A DNA stretch of 49,284 bases from Spirochaetota bacterium (lineage in GTDB: Bacteria > Spirochaetota > Spirochaetia > Treponematales > Rectinemataceae). A program made the position numbers and the translations under genes. The DNA lies in assembly GCA_029778945.1 (NCBI GenBank), contig JAKPBN010000400.1, positions 1 through 49,284 of the forward strand, read 5' to 3'. The notes below the pieces were generated by a model. That model was given only the letters and a program-made list of their open reading frames with translations. It was not told where the DNA came from and searched no databases. How positions within the stretch are numbered: position 1 is the stretch's first letter; each line of letters begins with the position of its first letter. Below, piece after piece: positions 48,854 through 49,284 of this stretch.

Positions 48854-49284
<431 letters not shown>

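Overview
The window is a GC-rich chromosomal segment with no rRNA, tRNA, CRISPR array or insertion sequence that I can recognise. It looks like an anaerobic, motile, lipoprotein-rich bacterium. The supporting genes are a monomeric [FeFe]-hydrogenase-family enzyme, an exported flavin-based reductase pair made of two lipoproteins, a chemotaxis receptor, a FemABX peptidoglycan-branching enzyme and several HisKA_2-type sensor kinases. A high-GC spirochaete is my best guess from this gene mix; it is an inference, not a proof.

Layout. (1) 1-9.9 kb holds most of the aromatic amino acid pathway. aroK and aroA are on the + strand after a truncated zinc-ribbon gene. A sensor kinase follows. A tightly coupled - strand operon aroF-aroB-aroC-pheA-tyrA comes next, with a divergent aspartate aminotransferase. 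(2) 9.9-11.9 kb encodes an FMN-binding lipoprotein and a fumarate-reductase-like flavoprotein lipoprotein, closed by a strong terminator. (3) 11.9-15.9 kb has a PaiA-like acetyltransferase, membrane proteins, an XRE regulator with two operator copies and a frameshifted partner gene, a TSUP permease, a hairpin-rich intergenic region with two tiny candidate ORFs, and a CD3324-family regulator. (4) 15.9-25.7 kb has a short Hsp70, ribokinase, TcdA-like enzyme, a cytoplasmic GH3 glycosidase, the hydrogenase-like protein, a DUF3820 protein, a YtcJ-like amidohydrolase and a membrane protein. (5) 25.7-36.6 kb has a NIT-domain chemoreceptor, EamA and EmrB/QacA-type transporters, a flavodoxin, an LEA-14 lipoprotein, a LuxR regulator, Rnk, FemX, SerS and a YciA thioesterase. 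(6) 36.6-44.2 kb is a signalling cluster: a periplasmic-sensor kinase, an 1,814-residue pseudokinase/ATPase/GAF/PAS/histidine kinase and a lone receiver. (7) 44.4-49.3 kb is the branched-chain operon leuD-leuB-ilvD-ilvB, with every junction an ATGA overlap.

How the genes work together. The aro genes supply chorismate, then phenylalanine and tyrosine; the aminotransferase may complete the final step. The leu/ilv operon supplies leucine, valine and isoleucine precursors, but no regulatory subunit gene (ilvN) is next to ilvB. The exported flavoprotein pair and the hydrogenase-like protein point to anaerobic redox metabolism.

Three window-wide signals stand out. Many genes have a -10 box 6-7 nt before the ATG and no Shine-Dalgarno sequence, which predicts leaderless mRNAs. 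TAG is the commonest stop codon (25 of 43 counted) despite the high GC. Two genes are broken by a single base in a G/C run, one of them exactly inside a signal-peptide coding region.
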